From the NCBI GenBank assembly GCA_030248295.1, contig JASANH010000542.1, forward strand, positions 186,001 through 250,000: a stretch of 64,000 nt of DNA. The letters run 5' to 3'. This document shows positions 1 through 11,763 of this stretch, piece after piece. Positions within the stretch are counted from its first letter, which is position 1. The number at the start of each line of letters is the position of its first letter. The translations under genes and the position numbers were made by a program. The DNA is from Mesodorylaimus sp. YZB2_4 (Eukaryota > Nematoda > Enoplea > Dorylaimida > Dorylaimidae). Under the pieces are notes generated by a model. The model was not told where the DNA came from. It ran no database searches and saw only the letters and a list, made by a program, of their open reading frames with translations.

Positions 1-690
1 TCACGTAGCGGACCTGGTGGAGACGGTCTCACTGTGTCGATTCCATCGGGCATTATTCCATCGATGTGGAAATCAGCAAAAGTTGTGCAAATACCAAAGC
101 CAGGGGACAAATCGTTAATCAGTACTTATAGGCAGATATCGCTTCTGTCGATTTCATTAAAATTATTAGAAAAACATGCGGACAGATTGCTGCACAAATT
201 TATTCAGATTTCGCCTGACCAGCAGGGGTTCTGGAAGCGTCGAGGAACCAACACTGCGCTCATTCCTACTGCGCAACAGATCTATGATTGGTTGGATAGT
301 CCTGATTATAAGTTCGTCCTTGCGGTTTATTTCGATTTGGCAAAAGCCTTCGATAAGATTCCCCGTTGCTCTTTATTGTCGACACTCCAAAATCATCATC
401 GTGTTTCAGTCAAGTTGCTTGCGTGGATCAAGTCCTATTTATCGGATCGAACCCAGCATGTCACAATTTGTGACTGCGCCTCAGCTGACTTGACTTGCCA
501 TTGGTTAGTGGCGTCCCTCAAGGCAGCGTGCTTGGGCCTGTATTATTTATCGCCTGTATGGATTCTCTGCTTGTGGAGCTCAAATATCGATATCCTGACT
601 TTTCCTTGGATGATTTCGCGGATGATTGTCGACTTCTCGTTCCTATTAAAAATCTTCACACAATTTTTAAAACTTTGTACGTATCCTGAT
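1..690 (+). pseudogene. Non-LTR retrotransposon reverse transcriptase, 5'-truncated by the window edge and frameshifted
   Basis: The reading frame is open from the window edge and encodes the fingers and palm of a LINE-type reverse transcriptase: a YRQISLLS block, then VYFDLAKAFDKIP (first catalytic Asp). Near position 490 the match jumps to another frame, which carries GVPQGSVLGPVLF and then DDFADD, the second catalytic block. A functional element would have these in one frame, so this copy is dead. The wording of the blocks is closest to the Jockey/CR1 group as I know it. No endonuclease domain is visible because the 5' part lies outside the window. At about 655 the coding similarity ends and a dispersed repeat begins. 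Confidence 0.85.
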
Positions 691-906
691 TTTCGTAGAG
701 TAAGCCTGGCGCCATCAGAATTTATGACCAAATGCAAAATGGGAGTACAGCCATCAGGAGCTGCATATATTCTGCGATAGAATCCTCAAATAAGTAAATC
801 CGTCAATTTTCCACTTGTGCTCAAGGTTTCCCATTTGCTCATTTTTGATCCATAATGGTCGAAAATTAACAAAAGACTCACCTGTCGCAAGATAACTCAC
901 GAAGCT
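655..906. repeat. Dispersed repeat family A, copy 1
   Basis: About 250 bp here align nearly end to end with 63084-63337. Shared landmarks are CTGGCGCCATCAGAATTTAT, AGAATCCTCAAATAAGT and TTTTTGATCCATAATGGTC. Both copies begin at the same CACAATTTTTAAAACTTTGTA boundary and end at CACGAAGCT. Copy 1 abuts the dead reverse transcriptase, so it could be the 3' end of that element, but copy 2 has no reverse transcriptase beside it. Confidence 0.8.
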
Positions 907-1009
907 ATACAGGCAAAAATTTATAAATGCTAAAATTTGAATCGGGTATTTTTATTTCCTCGTAAAAGACGTAAAAATGTGTGGATGGCCTGCGGTCAAG
1001 ATCAATTGC

Positions 1010-1220
1010 TTGCTAATTCGCGATTAAGATGATTCGACCTAGGAGTTCGTCGAGATGTTTTGTTTCCCTCTGAGCTTTGCACAAACATCCCCAAACGGAT
1101 CACTGATTTCTAAAAACGTGGTAATTCGAAAACTGAATTTCACTGATTCTAAAAAGTCCATTCCAGTTGAATTCAGTTTTGGCGAAAAGATTAAGATTCA
1201 TTTTACTGTATCAACGCTAG
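1010..1220. repeat. Dispersed repeat family B, copy 1 (end motif CTAGCGTTGATACAG)
   Basis: This stretch aligns with 39725-39944 through CGCGATTAAGATGAT, CAGATCACTGATT and CGAAAACTGAATTT. It ends in ACTGTATCAACGCTAG. The same terminal word, in either orientation, closes related AACTGAAT-rich sequence at 16640-16715 and 38660-38830. I infer a short non-autonomous element whose terminus is CTAGCGTTGATACAG. Confidence 0.65.
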
Positions 1221-1260
1221 GCGGGAAGGGATCATTTTGCCTTTGTAACTAACAAGGGAA

Positions 1261-1683
1261 CATCGCCAACCATTAAGTCGAACTTTGAGAATTTGTGACA
1301 TGTTCCTGGGTGCAAAATAAAGCTTTATGCAAAATATTAGATGCGTCTGGCCAACTGGTCAGCAGTGGTCAGCGTCTAAAGTCCCGAATTTTTGTGTGTT
1401 AACGAAGCTGAGCGTTCAGAAAAACACGCAACGTTCTTACAAAACTAGATTTTTTGGTTCGGAGGTTCTAGTTAAAGCTTCCAACTCTCGGGTTTGGGGT
1501 TTTTTGCTGAAAAAACCCAAAAAATCCAGCAGAATTTGAAAACTTCACTGTACTCTACGTACTGACCACGACTGACCAGTTGGCCAGACGCCTCTGATAT
1601 TTTGCATAAAGCTTTCTTTTGCACCCAAGAACATGTCACAATTTTTGGTTTTTTAAAGTTCGACATAATGGTTGGCGATTGTC
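1261..1683. mobile_element. Foldback (long inverted repeat) element family F, copy 1
   Basis: The two ends are imperfect reverse complements over roughly 115 bp. The left arm (CATCGCCAACCATTAAGTCG, then TGTGACATGTTCCTGGGTGC, then GCGTCTGGCCAACTGGTCAG) is mirrored on the right by CTGACCAGTTGGCCAGACGC, GCACCCAAGAACATGTCACA and ATAATGGTTGGCGAT. There is no coding capacity. Related copies lie at 26760-26940 (partial) and 38999-39312. A non-autonomous DNA transposon is the simplest reading. Confidence 0.75.
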
Positions 1684-1740
1684 ATAACTTGGGAACTTTT
1701 GTCATAACTTCTAGCTTTAGGTCACCGTTGCCGTTCTAAT

Positions 1741-4700
1741 CTATATGAATCCATATTCGTATTGGCCATCGATTGTAGCCTGATGCGCGTTTGCAACTGA
1801 TGATAACGCTCCGTATCTATTTTTCATCAAATATGCAGCCATTTTAGGTTGACGACTCCTTGTGAACACACCTTTTCTGTTGCCCACGACTCGGGTGGTG
1901 GCTGAAAAAAAACAAAAACTAATACTTTCGAACTCAGTTATTTTCTTACAGTACCTTGTGCAGTCATAAAATCAGCAAAATTCCAGAACATTTCGCCAAT
2001 TAGAAACTTTTGGCTTCTTAATTCGTCAAATGCGCGATGATTTTCCTTCATTAGAGCCACTTGATAGGATTCACTGAAATCGGTTGGGGGCTCCTAAGTA
2101 AACAAAGCATCAATTAAGAGCCTGCGAAAAAAAATTGTGGGAAGCTTACAGTATTTAATCCAACCATTGAATCGGCGCCATATTCAGTAATAAGGATAGG
2201 CTTCTGAAATTTCTGACGCCAAGCAGTCAAATCTTGTGTCATTTGACGCGTGATAATTTCTAAATGACCCATGTTCGAGTACCATCCGTAGTACCGATTA
2301 AGGCTGAGGACATCAACTAGATCCGCCTGAAATATGAGGATACAGATGATATGACATTTAAAAAAAACAGTGTGATATACATACTGTCTGCTCATTAGAA
2401 AAATCTGTTGGACCATAAACAATTGTTATTGGCCTCGTTTTATCTAATTTATGGGCCAAATTCACGACATCCCTAAAAGTTCCAACTCAAAAATGCATGG
2501 TTTAGGATGACTCATACAGATTTGATACCTGAAGTAGTTTTTGGAAGCCAACATTTGACTTCTGGGCTCATTTGCCATCGACCACATGACGACAGACTAA
2601 AAATTTTTTAAATGAGGATGCAAAATTTAAATTTTTAAAGAAAGAGTCACCGGATGATTTTTATCGCGGCCAATCAGCTCTGTGAGCATTTTCTTGTGCA
2701 GTTGCAAATTTTCGTCAGTGAAATACCTTAAATACGGGTAACCACATTTACTTATTAGAGTTCACAGTCGAACAATTTTATTCCCTGGAAAATGCAGATC
2801 TAAGAAATTTAAAGTTTTCTTTTTCTGATGCTTATGTTGGTCAGAAATTTCAAAGCAGCGATGAGTATAACACGCATTGCACCTGCGGACCCTGCAGTGC
2901 ATATCAAGCCAGCCAGGTATCGAACACACCACTCACTGCAAACCAACCGCGGGTGTTTCATCTACAACCACAATCCCGCGCCTGTCTGTCTCCATCATTC
3001 TTTCTTCGCTGTACGGATAATGTGAAGTGCGAAAAGAATTAGCGTTCATCCATTCGAGTAAATTTAAATCCTTGTTCATAACCCCGTAGTCAAAACCTCG
3101 TCCTCTGATCTAGAAAGGAAGAAATTAGACTCGTCTCTCGAAAAATATGAGCAACTTACATCAGAATCTTCATGCATTCCACACCCTTTGAAATAGAATG
3201 GGACGCTATTGATTTTGAATATCCCATCATTTGTGATTTCCACTGATCTGACGCCAATTTTCAAGGAGTATCGATCGATTAGTTGATTTCCAGCTTGGAT
3301 ATCGACCTGCAGCAAAAATGTTAAGGCACTTCCTTGAAGCAATCAGCAGTACTTGCCTGGAAGTTGTACAGATAACCAACGCTCTGATTCATGCCTCGGG
3401 GCCACCACAGATTGGCATTGGGCAGTGTGATCTGGCCAATTGGTGATTCACTACTGGCAACCAGTCGATTGGATCGATCCATGATCGAAATCGATATATT
3501 GACTGCTTCGATATCGATTTCTGTCCCGCCGAGTGTGATTGAATATTGCACAATTCCTGAAAAAGTGCAGAGTGAGAGATATGTAATCGAGGAAAACTGA
3601 CTTACCATCCACATTCGATTTGACGTCTGTTTGCACAGTGATGTCGTCAAGAAAAACTTTTGGAGTGCGATAAAGAACCACTGATCGTTGAATGCCAGCA
3701 TAATTGAAAAAGTCGAAATCCGGTGTTTGAGTGAAGAAACCGTCGGGGTACATGCTGCTGGAAAGAAAGAAAGTGCGACGCGTGTAAAATACAAAAAAAT
3801 ATTCCCTGAAAACAGTGGCACCATTACAAACTTTGACCTCCAGGACTCAACTAAAATCTTTTGGGTACAAACTCTATTTTCGTCAAGTACCCAGCAAAAG
3901 AATGGGCCGCTCCGGGATTCGAACCCGGGGCCTCTCGCACCCAAAGCGAGAATCATACCCCTAGACCAAGCGGCCGTTACGTAACGTACTTTTCTATAAA
4001 TTTCGCGCAGTTTGAATGCCCTAGTTTCAAAGTACTCACTTCCAGTTTCTGTTTGCCTTTCGACAGCCTAGATGCGCATGTACGAAGGGCAGACACCGAA
4101 AGCGATAATTCTGCGCAGCGCCAGCCAGAACAGGGAGTATTTTTCTTACTTTCCGTCTTTGTATTGAAATTCACCAGGTGGAATAGTGGATGAACTGAGC
4201 GTATTGTTGACTGCAACTGTAATCACGTTGGGGCCGTCAAAGAGAACGAAGCTACTTATGTCAGCTTCGAAGGGCAAATGTCCGCCAGTGTGGGCAGTTG
4301 TCAGTTTACCATTGACCCACTGAAACAGCAGACATCACGCAAGGGGCACACACAGCGCTGCTGCACTAAACAACTCTCAACACTGCAGTGTCTGCAATGC
4401 TGCTACCCGCTTTGCCTGACACAACATGAGTTAAACGTGTTGTGTCAGCACCAAAGTTCGCTGACTCGTAAGTTTTTCCTTCAATGATTTTAGTAACGTT
4501 ATTCGTGTCTCTTACCTCCAGAGTGCGCATTACGCGGTTTGAGTAAACTATGAGTATGAGTAAGGGTCGTATTGTCTTCACTGCATGTGGTGCAGTACAG
4601 AATTCGGTACTATTACAGAATCTCTACTAAATGCACCAGACCTCACCACGATGGCATAATAGTTGACGCTTCCAAACCGGATCACACTCCTCATATTTCT

Positions 4701-5074
4701 CCATGTGGCAGGAACAAAGAACTGTCTTTGGTACCAGGCCCATCCAACGTGATCCCTCAATTCAGCCGATGCACCTACATCGTTGAAGCTGGATGGCACT
4801 GGCATCACTGTGGAATTCTAAGATCACAATGGCCAGTTTTTCAAAATGCAAACTTATTGAGAAAACAAACCTCAAATGATGCCAAATCTAATTTCCACCA
4901 TTTCTGATCAAATCCATAGCCAGCCGAGTTTTGCTGCTCCAAAACAAATTTCCATAATCCATCCAATGACTTTGTTTCTCTCGTTTCAGAATCTTGAGGA
5001 TACAAAATGGCTAAGCCAGGGTGCCATAAGCATGATAGCAAACAACTTGTAAGAATTCCTTGCACTGCGACCAT
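1741..5074 (-). CDS. GUSB: Beta-glucuronidase (lysosomal GH2 glycosidase), 13 exons
   Basis: Glycoside hydrolase family 2 enzyme that removes terminal beta-D-glucuronic acid from glycosaminoglycans and glucuronides in the lysosome. Exons on the minus strand: 5074-4871, 4817-4647, 4319-4150, 3757 or 3754-3606, 3556-3357, 3306-3160, 3109-2937, 2726-2651, 2596-2529, 2472-2385, 2326-2150, 2093-1955 and 1901-1741. All phases agree and give about 640 residues, close to the human enzyme. A signal peptide ([17 protein letters not shown]...) precedes [20 protein letters not shown]. Visible family blocks are [42 protein letters not shown], the acid/base Glu in MANEP (exon 9), [12 protein letters not shown] and the nucleophile Glu in TEYGAD (exon 11), then WNFADFMT. 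Eight introns are 49-58 bp; introns 2, 3 and 7 are larger. Intron 5 appears to be GC-AG (donor GCAAGT). Intron 3 contains a tRNA gene. All catalytic residues are intact. Confidence 0.97.
3904..3975 (-). tRNA. tRNA-Pro, anticodon TGG, nested in beta-glucuronidase intron 3
   Basis: The 72-nt reverse complement folds as a complete cloverleaf. The acceptor stem GGCCGCT/AGCGGCC is perfect over 7 bp and followed by discriminator C. The A box is GGTCTAGGGGTA, the anticodon arm is CTCGC-TTTGGGT-GCGAG, and the B box is GGTTCGAATCC. Anticodon TGG reads CCA proline codons. A run of four T (complement of 3896-3899) lies just downstream as a Pol III terminator. There is no intron and CCA is not encoded, as expected in eukaryotes. 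It is transcribed in the same direction as the host gene. Confidence 0.97.
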
Positions 5075-7849
5075 GATACTGGCCTTGTCGATTGAATGTC
5101 CACCCAGAAAGCGAAGAACCTAAAGCAGTAGGAGCACCTGGTTTTGTACAATTTTCTGCAATACTTCAAATTTATCGCCAACCAGAATTTGACAAGTTTG
5201 CTAAAAACCAGTGCAATAGGGCAAAAGGAGTAATCTCTATCCTTCGTCTTTTGTAGCCACCTATATTTCCATTTTACTAGATAAGAGGCAATCTCGTAAA
5301 ACCTTCAGCGACACCCACTTTTCATAATCTACTCTTCTCAGACAGGTTCTTTCAAGCCAGACGAAGCCTGTTGTTGTCGACGCTTGCAAGCGGCTGATCA
5401 TTCCATGGACAGAGATTCGGGGGGGGGGGGGGGGGAGGGGGGAGTTAGTGTTGCTCCAAGTTCTCACTAACAAGATAAGAAGTAGGCCCAGTTTCCATCG
5501 TCTAGTTTGTCAGCTGTCGCTGCTTTGCTCCAGTTTACTTCTCGAACCGTGCCGTCTCGAATGCAGAATGTATGCGAAAAACAAAAAGAGGCACATGTGG
5601 TAAATAATACAAACTTGAACTTTCCTCTTTCGATGACAGATGAAAATCAGGAAGCTAGTTTGGTTAAACTAATAAAGTACGTTTTTGTTAATTTAAAAGA
5701 GTATTCAAAACCATCGTGCGAAATGATGATAGGACCTGCGAATTCGAACCAGATTCGACAATCTGGAATTCAGTTTGTTTGCAAAAGTACCATGGTTAAT
5801 AACACATGAAAGACATTGGAAAAATTTTTAGATTTCCGACGCGCTTGATACAAAGTTCAGAGTAAGGCACAGTATTGTATCGCATCCATATCCATATCCA
5901 TATCTGGGTTAAGGAAATAATGAGTGATTGCTGTAGTTATAACATGCCAATCTGTGAAAGCGGATGTGTTTTAGGCAGCTGATCTCTGTTTTCAGCACAC
6001 TGCTTGCTGATCGTGTAAATCCAGAGAAAATGATCGACTCTGTGTGAAATGGAAATGAACCCCCTTCACTGCGTCATCTCCGGTACTTGAAGAATTGATC
6101 GACCAGTCACTCTGAAAAAACGGTTTGTGCTGTGCTGTATTTTAACTTGGCCTGTTTTACACTCTGTTTGCTTATGACCTCCTTGATCGTTATGGCAACA
6201 TGTTTTTGCGAGCATATGCGAGTATGATGTAAATGCAGTGGCTTCTTAGGAGAAATTCCCGATTTCCAATTCGCTCTCCAGGAGAGTGCAGAAGGAGTTG
6301 TGACATGCATTCCTATGATAAATGCATTGTAGCCAGGTCCGACGATGGGTTCACATTCCGACCAGAACCTGACACAAAGAATTTGAAGTCAAACCTAATT
6401 CAAAGCCCATTTTTGAGAGGTCAAACCCAGCCCATTCGCTAGAGAACCCAAACCGAACGCACAAACCCATATTTTTTTTTAGAAGTTGATTGAAACCAAA
6501 AAAGCCGCTTTTTTAGAGGAGTAACATAGATTATCAAACTGTCGCACATTTTACGCTTTTATAATACATTTTGAAGGATTGCCATCATCCTTTACGACCT
6601 TTAGGAAAAGGAGTCCTAGCGCTACTCGAAAACCTGCTCTGAACGAGGAATTGCGAGGTCAGTGGAAGAGTTTCACCTGGCCTCACCAGCAGGGGTTTGG
6701 GCACCACATTTTGACAATGCAAATATATCTGAAAGTTGACATTGCGATGAACACATCTCAAAGCTCCTGACACCCGATGCAACTCATCTGGCATGTGATT
6801 AAAAGTGGCATGATTATCTGATAGCACATTCGAATTCGGTTTTTGGCTCCTCCTGAAAGAGACTGTCAGCCTGAGAAGCATTCAGCTCACTGACCTGAGG
6901 AGCATCTCAATGACCATTCCTTCCAGAGCTGCAAGCTTCAAATGACATGACCCCAGCTGAGGGGCCATTTTTACCACGGCACTAAAATCTTACAAGCCCT
7001 GTTTCTCGAACAAAGCCATCATATTGACCTGCCAAAGGACGAAAAGACAAAAGTTGCATTTTAGCCTGCAAGGCCCTGCAAGGCCTGAAAATTTCGGACA
7101 TGTAGAAAATCGCTCACAGGTTACAAGTCCATGTTTTTTTCTGGAGGCCTGTGAGTTTACGAACCTAGACCGCTTAAAAGTCTCGTCATTTGGCGCTTGA
7201 AAATGTCGATGTGATATTTTAGTTGGGCACGAGTGAATTTTTGACTTGTTACTTGGAGATGAACATCGTAGCTATTCGCAGCATTTTATTTATTTGCAAT
7301 GTTTTCTGAATTCATACGCAATGGACATCACAGGGACATATGTAGTCACAGACGAGGCGCTGTACTCAAAAAGTGTTTTGGAAGGAGGATATGATTTTTA
7401 ATGCTTCCAAGACTGTTAATCAACAAGAGATAAGATCAAAACTTGATATCATTTGATGATAAATGATTTCTCAGTTCCGTCACAGCCAGCCTGCAATAAA
7501 AAATTTGACGGACTTGGGCACTGCACACTTGAATTGCCGGGGTCTAAGATCACGGCAATGATCTCATAAACTGTGCCCTCAGTTCACGGCAATGATCTGA
7601 TAAATTGTGCCCTCAGCTTCTGTACAACGCTGTGCCGCCCTACCGCATACTCATGCTGACTTTAGGCGCAAAAGGCGGTTTTCTTGGTTTTTGGTTTTCT
7701 TGGAAAAAGGGCAACCTCCACATATCAAAACCACCCTGTCTGAATACCCGACACAACCTAACCCAAAAACCCAGAAAAATGGTCTGGGTTTTAGGACCCA
7801 TTGTCGAACCTGTACTTGTAGGCATTGCTTGAAGCAAATGGAGCACGTG
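5075..7849. other. Intergenic, no gene recognised
   Basis: I see no supportable coding region. It contains a G17 run at 5419-5435, a compositional tract of gaccc/gaaccc-like words at 6340-6475 (related to 50363-50480), a 34-bp direct tandem duplication starting at 7550 and 7584 (CACGGCAATGATCT core), and another word-iterated tract at 7715-7810 that shares GGTTCGACAATGGGT (minus strand) with the 6340 tract. Confidence 0.6.
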
Positions 7850-8267
7850 CGAGCACACTACAAGCTTTATAGTCAAAGGTATGCAAATAATCTGGTTATA
7901 AACCTAGAAAAAAATCACAGCAGCATCTACCATGTCTGCAAAGTTAAGTCTTGGCTAATTTTTTTAGCGTGCGGACACAAATATGGACTGATTGGCTCTC
8001 GACAATTCCGAGCAGCAAAAAAAAAATTCCGAGTTGCGAAGAGCTGTGGTCATGTTTTCTTGTTGCAGGCTGCTGCGTTCGGGAGTATTAAAAGACAAAT
8101 GACGACAAGCCGGACGAACAAACAAAAAATGTTGGACGTTTATCTGAGAAAACCGGTTACAGCACGCTGATTCCCTGATTCCACTGTAGTCTGGCCAAGT
8201 GCTTTGATTGTGTGTGAATATCCTTTCTGTTTTATCAAAATTCCAAAAACCAAGCCCCATCATAACT

Positions 8268-8273
8268 TTATTA
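8268..8273 (-). promoter_or_regulatory. Polyadenylation signal AATAAA for Cys-rich gene A
   Basis: The complement of TTTATT gives AATAAA about 100 bp past the stop codon. The equivalent site is conserved in the duplicate at 15125-15130. Confidence 0.6.
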
Positions 8274-8368
8274 CGTTACTGCATGCATACGATTTTATCA
8301 ATGAGCTTGCATGCGCATCTTTAAGGCATCTGCGTGCATTGTAGAGCAGCTGAAGCATATTGAGCCCA

Positions 8369-9187
8369 TCAGGGGCTGCTTTCAGGGTATGACTGACCAC
8401 CTGGGGTTTCAGCAAAGAAACCGTACATTTCCCTCAAAACGAACTGGTTGTTGTTTCTGTCAAGACCCGACAAGCCGAGGCAGAAATCCGTGTCGAGTAT
8501 ATATTGACCTTCGAGGACTCTATGGCCGCCTTCGGCAGTATTCAAGACGCCAGGGTACATGCGCTTGTTCCAATAAAATACCGCCCACCTATTTGCGACC
8601 AGTGGTTGTGGATAGCCGCATTGGAGTTTCGTTACGCAATCGTGAATCATACTCACTACCTGCGTCAGAACCTGCTTCTCAGGAGCGTTGTATGGGTAAG
8701 GGAGGGCGCACACGTCTTGTTCGTGGAACTCCTTGCTTAAATCGACGTATCTTTCGTAGTAGAGCGCCCCCCGCTTGCGCCTTCTCAGAGGCACCATTCC
8801 ATTCTCTTTGACGTGTCTCAATTGCGCAGCTGATGGTTTCTCGCAACGTTGTGCTTGGGCATTATAGTTGATGCACTTGCATCTGATTCTAGTCATGGTG
8901 CAGTTGACATACACAGGTGGCTCGAAATGTTTGATTTGTGGTTCTTGACCACGGTTCACACAATCGTCGACGAAGCGCTTGATTCTTTTACCTGCTCCTC
9001 CTTGGCCTTGAGTTCCGTTTCCTCGCTGGAAACAGTTCGGGTTGTCGCATCCACTGCAGTACAATTTATATCTTCCGCAGTCTGAAAAAAATTGGAACAA
9101 GGTAGATTATGCGCACCAAACTGCCATTGATCACTCACATGCGACACTTGCCATAGCAAGGAGCAAAAAAATCAGTACTAGACGCAT
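8369..9187 (-). CDS. Unrecognised secreted 13-cysteine protein, copy A
   Basis: Two exons: 9187-9139 encodes the signal peptide MRLVLIFLLLAMASVA, and 9081-8369 encodes the rest. The intron is 57 bp with a GTGAGT donor and a TTTTTTCAG acceptor. The join makes a Tyr codon directly before CGRYKLYCSGCDN. The protein is about 253 residues. The mature part has 13 cysteines, with a cluster CxxxxxxCxxCxxxxC at the N-terminus and an RCKCINYN motif in the middle. Basic sites GKRIKR and LRRRKRG look like proprotein-convertase sites. An acidic/aromatic stretch (YYERYVDLSKEFHEQDVC) and a Pro/Tyr-rich block follow. All 13 cysteines are shared with copy B, and the proteins differ mainly in the low-complexity Gly/Gln linker after Cys4 and at the C-terminus. 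I do not recognise a family. It looks like an extracellular, possibly processed, disulfide-rich protein. Confidence 0.85.
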
Positions 9188-9527
9188 TGAAAAAATGTTG
9201 TCGGCTGATATTTGAAAAATTGTCTTGACTGGGATGGCTAGAAAAGTTTTCGGATCATTTTTTTTATCCACGATGGTCTGAAACAATATTATCATTCGGT
9301 GCGCGAACTTTTCTGTGTGGAATATTTCATTGAAGCCCAATGGCATGCACTAGCTGCCTTTCCAGAATATTTAGCTGTATGTTTTGCGTGTGATTTGCTA
9401 CTTTGCCAACAAGAGGCAAAGGCTTTGAAGTTTAGTTTTGCATGCGGTGAATATGCAACAACCATCTCTGAAAACTCTTGCGATAACAGTCTTTTTCATG
9501 CTTCAGAAATGTGCTTGCATCCTCTGC

Positions 9528-10709
9528 GGCCGTTCAAAAACGACGTCGTATGCAAATCAGCAATTTTTGACCCCCCCCCCCCCCCTCCCCCCTATCGTAT
9601 TTTGTCGTTTTGCGCCTGACCCCCCCCCCCCCCCTTTTCGACTTCGTACAAGCCAATACCCCCTCCCTTAACTGCAAATGGGGGAGTAAAGACATACTTC
9701 AAAAACTTTCATGAGTATCGGCGCACTTCACCCTGCCGCTGCTCATGTCCATATTTCGTGCGAGTCCACATGTTCCCATCCTCATATTGGTATACATTCC
9801 AACAATGTTTTTCGGAATGTTTGCAGCAGAGGCATTTAGTAATTTGACTTTAGTAACAATTTGGTAGAGGTAAAATGTGCTGATGGTTTCACAGCTTGAC
9901 TCTACGCCTTTAGTTCCCAAAGATTTTCTGTCAATTTTTGAAATGCACTCGTCGAAAATCGAATAGCAGTATAAAAGCAAAACGAATAACTCTTTATGAT
10001 AGAGCACATTTTTCTTTATTAAACTTTAACTTTTTTGCTTTAAAAATGTCTTGGACTAGAGCCCGTTTTTGCCTCCAGCTGGCCAGCAGTCAAACCGTCT
10101 AAGCGAGGCTATGCGGAGACCAGCTCACACACCAGCTTCCCTCTGCGCGTCCCCACTAGGAGCACCTCCACACGAGGACATCATCGATTGGACACCGACT
10201 TTCTTGAACGATGGCGGGCTGGCTTCGAGCCTTGCCCCTTAGACTGTCTCCTCGTTTGGCTTCCGTCTCTCCACTCGTACCACCCCTATGTTACTGGCTG
10301 AGTCCCTCACGCCCTGGTGTGCAAGTTCAGAGAGGGTTCATAGTTCGCAAACAGACCTCCATCGCCAGGGATTGAACCCAGGGTGAGTCCAGCCGCGCTA
10401 CTGACTAATTCGGAGAGACAAATGCTAAAACCGCGCCGCACCAAGGCGGCCGCTTCCTATAACAAACTGAGTCTGGCCAATGCACATTATTGTAATCAAA
10501 ACTATCATGATTAGGTGACCCAAAAGTGGCGGACCTGTGCTCATCTGACCGCAATTAGGCTCTAGCAGAAGAGTTCGAAAGGGAGGAAAAACGCGGAATA
10601 CCTAGTGTAAAAACGATGTTGCCTTTGACCCCCTCCCTCCTTGTCGTTTTTTGTCGTTTTGGTGCTGACCCCCCTCCCCCCTGGCGTACGACGTCGTATT
10701 TGAACGGCC
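9528..10709. mobile_element. DNA-transposon-like element with 23-bp terminal inverted repeats, interrupted by a SINE
   Basis: GGCCGTTCAAAAACGACGTC at the left end is matched in inverted orientation by GACGTCGTATTTGAACGGCC at the right end; over 23 bp there is one mismatch. Inside are C-rich blocks (C15-T-C6 at 9571-9592, C15 at 9620-9634, and 10625-10681) each linked to TTGTCGTTTTG words. No transposase is visible. The SINE at 10065-10455 is inserted within it. Confidence 0.55.
10065..10455 (-). mobile_element. tRNA-derived SINE, head type 1
   Basis: Read on the minus strand, the head has an intact Pol III B box (GGGTTCAATCCC) and a weaker A box. The distal part (GGCCAGCAGTC, AGCTTCCCTCTGCG, CCACTAGGAGCACC in plus orientation) is shared with the SINE at 19545-19795, whose tRNA-like head is different. 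No open reading frame. Confidence 0.65.
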
Positions 10710-11649
10710 CCTTGTATTACTTGACACTGGTCTGCAAGCGGCTGGTCAGGAAAAAAATGAGCTTTTTCAAATTTTAATTATGACAGAAATTCAGATTCCT
10801 GAACAATCACAATAAAAAGAAGACTTGGCCGTACGCTTGACCCGGGTCGAGGTCGGGTCACGTTTAAAAAACTCACTCACGAACTCCCGCGAACACTATC
10901 AGAAGTCAACCTAAACTATAAAGCGTCAACCAGGGTGGCCAGACGCTCAAGAAGAATCCCTTCGCACGTGACCCTAAAAACCTCCAAAAAACCTTCATCA
11001 CTTATCGAAAAGCTGTCAATAATCCCCTCACAAAAAAAACACTCGCGGTATCGACGAGCTGTAATCGCAATTAGGTCAGACAAAGGAGCAACAAGCTTTC
11101 ACTGAACGGCGACTGCCAGCTACAACATTTCTTCGATAAAATCTAATGACTCATAAGCATCTCCTATAACAAGATCAGTACCTCCAGCTTCTTCAGCCTC
11201 ATCATCAGTAGCGTCTATCTCAGAATTGAACATTTTCATCATTGCCTAATATGCTTATAATCGACCTTTTCTAGAGAACTACGCTACCTGCGCGGAGGAA
11301 AAGAAGCACAACTGATGGGTGATAAGTCTTGGATGGAGCTGGCCAGTTCAGATCTTGTTGATCAGACCCTGAACAGCTGTTTGGTCCTTATTCGTGCGTT
11401 TGGCCAGAAAGCTGTGATCAGCCTATTTGACTAAAGTTTGATCGCTTTTAATCAAGTGAACAGACATAGACATTGTGATCAAAGGGCGGTCATGTGATCA
11501 GCCCATGATCTTGTGACCGATTATCGATTGGACGATTAGTCACACATACTATGATTGGTCTCATCAAGCGATTAGTTATGTACAATGTGATGACACCTAT
11601 GCTCATATGATCTGTCCATTATCATGTTACCATCAACAGTCACCTTATC
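10710..11649. other. Intergenic, no gene recognised
   Basis: Nothing coding is supportable. A short gaccc/gaggtc tract lies at 10835-10870. From about 11340 the sequence is unusually rich in GATCA/TGATCA words, which look like a decayed extension of the tandem array that starts at 11650. Confidence 0.5.
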
Positions 11650-11763
11650 AGCCCACAGTCACGGTATCAGCTCACGATCACGTGATCAGCCCACAATCAC
11701 GTTATCAGCTCACGATCACGTGATCAGCCCACAATCACGTTATTAGCTCACGATCACGCAATC
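11650..11763. repeat. Tandem array, 19-bp unit in a 38-bp higher-order period
   Basis: Six consecutive 19-bp units alternate between two types, AGCCCACAATCACGTTATC and AGCTCACGATCACGTGATC, so the true repeat is a 38-bp dimer present three times. The second type contains the palindrome GATCACGTGATC, with an E-box-like CACGTG core. More degenerate relatives extend to both sides. Confidence 0.85.

Larger units (their letters stand above)
7850..9460. repeat. Segmental duplication, unit 1 (carries Cys-rich gene A)
   Basis: The Cys-rich gene and its flanks are repeated in the same orientation at about 14690-16315. Similarity continues on the 3' side (CATCATAACTTTATTAC, CTTGCATGCGCATCTT) and on the 5' side past the start codon (ATGGCTAGAAAA, GTATGTTTTGCG, TTTGCCAACAA) to about 9460. 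Outer edges are approximate because the non-coding parts have diverged with small indels. Confidence 0.8.
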
